From the NCBI GenBank assembly GCA_027346035.1, contig DAIESZ010000332.1:1-8237 (forward strand): a stretch of 8,237 nt of DNA. Reading direction: 5' to 3'. Below the pieces are notes generated by a model. It did not search any database. It was not told where the DNA came from and worked only from the letters and a program-made list of their open reading frames with translations. This document shows, piece after piece, positions 7,686 to 8,237 of the stretch. This DNA comes from Propionibacteriaceae bacterium. GTDB taxonomy: Bacteria > Actinomycetota > Actinomycetes > Propionibacteriales > Propionibacteriaceae. Positions within the stretch are counted from its first letter, which is position 1, and each line of letters opens with the position of its first letter. Both the position numbers and the translations under genes were made by a program.

Positions 7686-8237
7686 TCACACCCTCCGGAG
7701 CACGTGCAGGATCGTCACGTAATGCTCTCGCACGACCGGGCCGACCTGCGCTGCGGCGGCCACGACGGCGTCCACCTCGTGGGGGCTCCAGTCGCTGAAG
7801 GTCCCGAACAGGCGGCCGACCTGCCCGGGTGTGAGGTCGATGTGCCACGGCCACTGCCACGTGCCGAGATGGCCGAAGAACCGTCCGGCCTCCAACTCCG
7901 CCACGCTCGGACGCGGATCGAGGATCGACTCCACCCGGACCCCTTCCTCGCGGCGGGCCACGATGGCCGTCACCTGCCGGCGGAAGTCGGTCTCGACCCG
8001 CGGATCACCGAAGACGGTGCGCCACACGGCCAGCAGACCGTGCTCGGCCAGGGCGTCGTGCAGGCGGGGCAGCGCGACCGCCAGGTCGACCCAGTGCATC
8101 GACGTCGCGGCCACCGCCGAGTCGAACGTCCCAGCGGGCAGGGCCACGTCCTCCACCCGCCCTCGGAGCACCCGGACGCCGGGATGGTCGCGCAGGAGCT
8201 GTTGCCGCAGACCTGGGCCGGGTTCAACGGCGACCAC
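7686..8237 (-). CDS. Class I SAM-dependent methyltransferase (partial, N-terminus off the window)
   Basis: The last 183 residues of a methyltransferase; the start and the glycine-rich SAM motif I lie beyond the right edge. The visible part begins at the end of strand 2 with VAVEPGPGLR, where the glutamate would bind the SAM ribose, followed by GVRVLRGRVEDVALP (motif II region with the acidic residue near the adenine), FDSAVAATSMHWVD (strand 4 with the 'HW' pair common in this family) and LAEHGLLAVWR (strand 5). The C-terminal part has FSDW and ends in REHYVTILHVLRRV. The architecture matches small actinobacterial methyltransferases of the UbiE/Methyltransf_11-like group; the substrate cannot be told. 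It is convergent with arsM, 41 bases apart, and shows no sequence similarity suggesting an arsenic role. The first in-window codon is GTG but it is not the real start. Confidence 0.85.
   Translation of the reverse strand: MVAVEPGPGLRQQLLRDHPGVRVLRGRVEDVALPAGTFDSAVAATSMHWVDLAVALPRLHDALAEHGLLAVWRTVFGDPRVETDFRRQVTAIVARREEGVRVESILDPRPSVAELEAGRFFGHLGTWQWPWHIDLTPGQVGRLFGTFSDWSPHEVDAVVAAAAQVGPVVREHYVTILHVLRRV

Overview
The window comes from a very GC-rich bacterial genome with strong G/C preference at third codon positions, GTG starts, TANNNT -10 boxes directly in front of start codons, and protein sequences of actinobacterial flavour. I read it as an actinobacterium; genus cannot be told from the sequence. 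Nothing here is ribosomal, phage-like or CRISPR-like, and no insertion sequence is visible.

Positions 1-6017, all on the minus strand, hold an almost complete operon for an alternate F1Fo ATPase of the N-ATPase type. Read in the direction of transcription, from right to left, the order is beta (atpD), epsilon (atpC), AtpQ, AtpR, a (atpB), c (atpE), b (atpF), alpha (atpA) and gamma (atpG, cut by the left edge). This is the atpDCQRBEFAG order that defines the N-ATPase family, not the usual atpBEFHAGDC order of housekeeping ATP synthases. There is no separate delta gene; the b subunit is long and ends in a delta-like domain. Neighbouring genes overlap by 4 to 11 bases, or in one case are 6 bases apart, so the unit is very probably one translationally coupled transcript. 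The c subunit carries the E-S-T ion-binding motif and a second glutamate on its first helix. In this family such enzymes are usually second copies beside a normal ATP synthase and are thought to work mainly as ATP-driven Na+ or H+ pumps.

Positions 6018-6260 form a divergent intergenic region. Each flanking gene has a TANNNT box 5 or 6 bases before its ATG and no Shine-Dalgarno sequence, so both look leaderless.

Positions 6261-7644, plus strand, hold a small VOC-fold (glyoxalase-like) protein and, after a 223-base gap with a possible promoter and a short inverted repeat, an arsenite S-adenosylmethionine methyltransferase (arsM) with the expected conserved cysteines. The right end (7686-8237, minus strand) is the C-terminal part of a class I SAM-dependent methyltransferase running off the window, convergent with arsM.

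Taken together, this is an accessory stress-type segment: an ion-pumping rotary ATPase next to an arsenic methylation gene. I see no functional link between the two beyond position. The systems are known types; the points of interest are the ion-binding site variant, the leaderless divergent promoters and the lone arsM.
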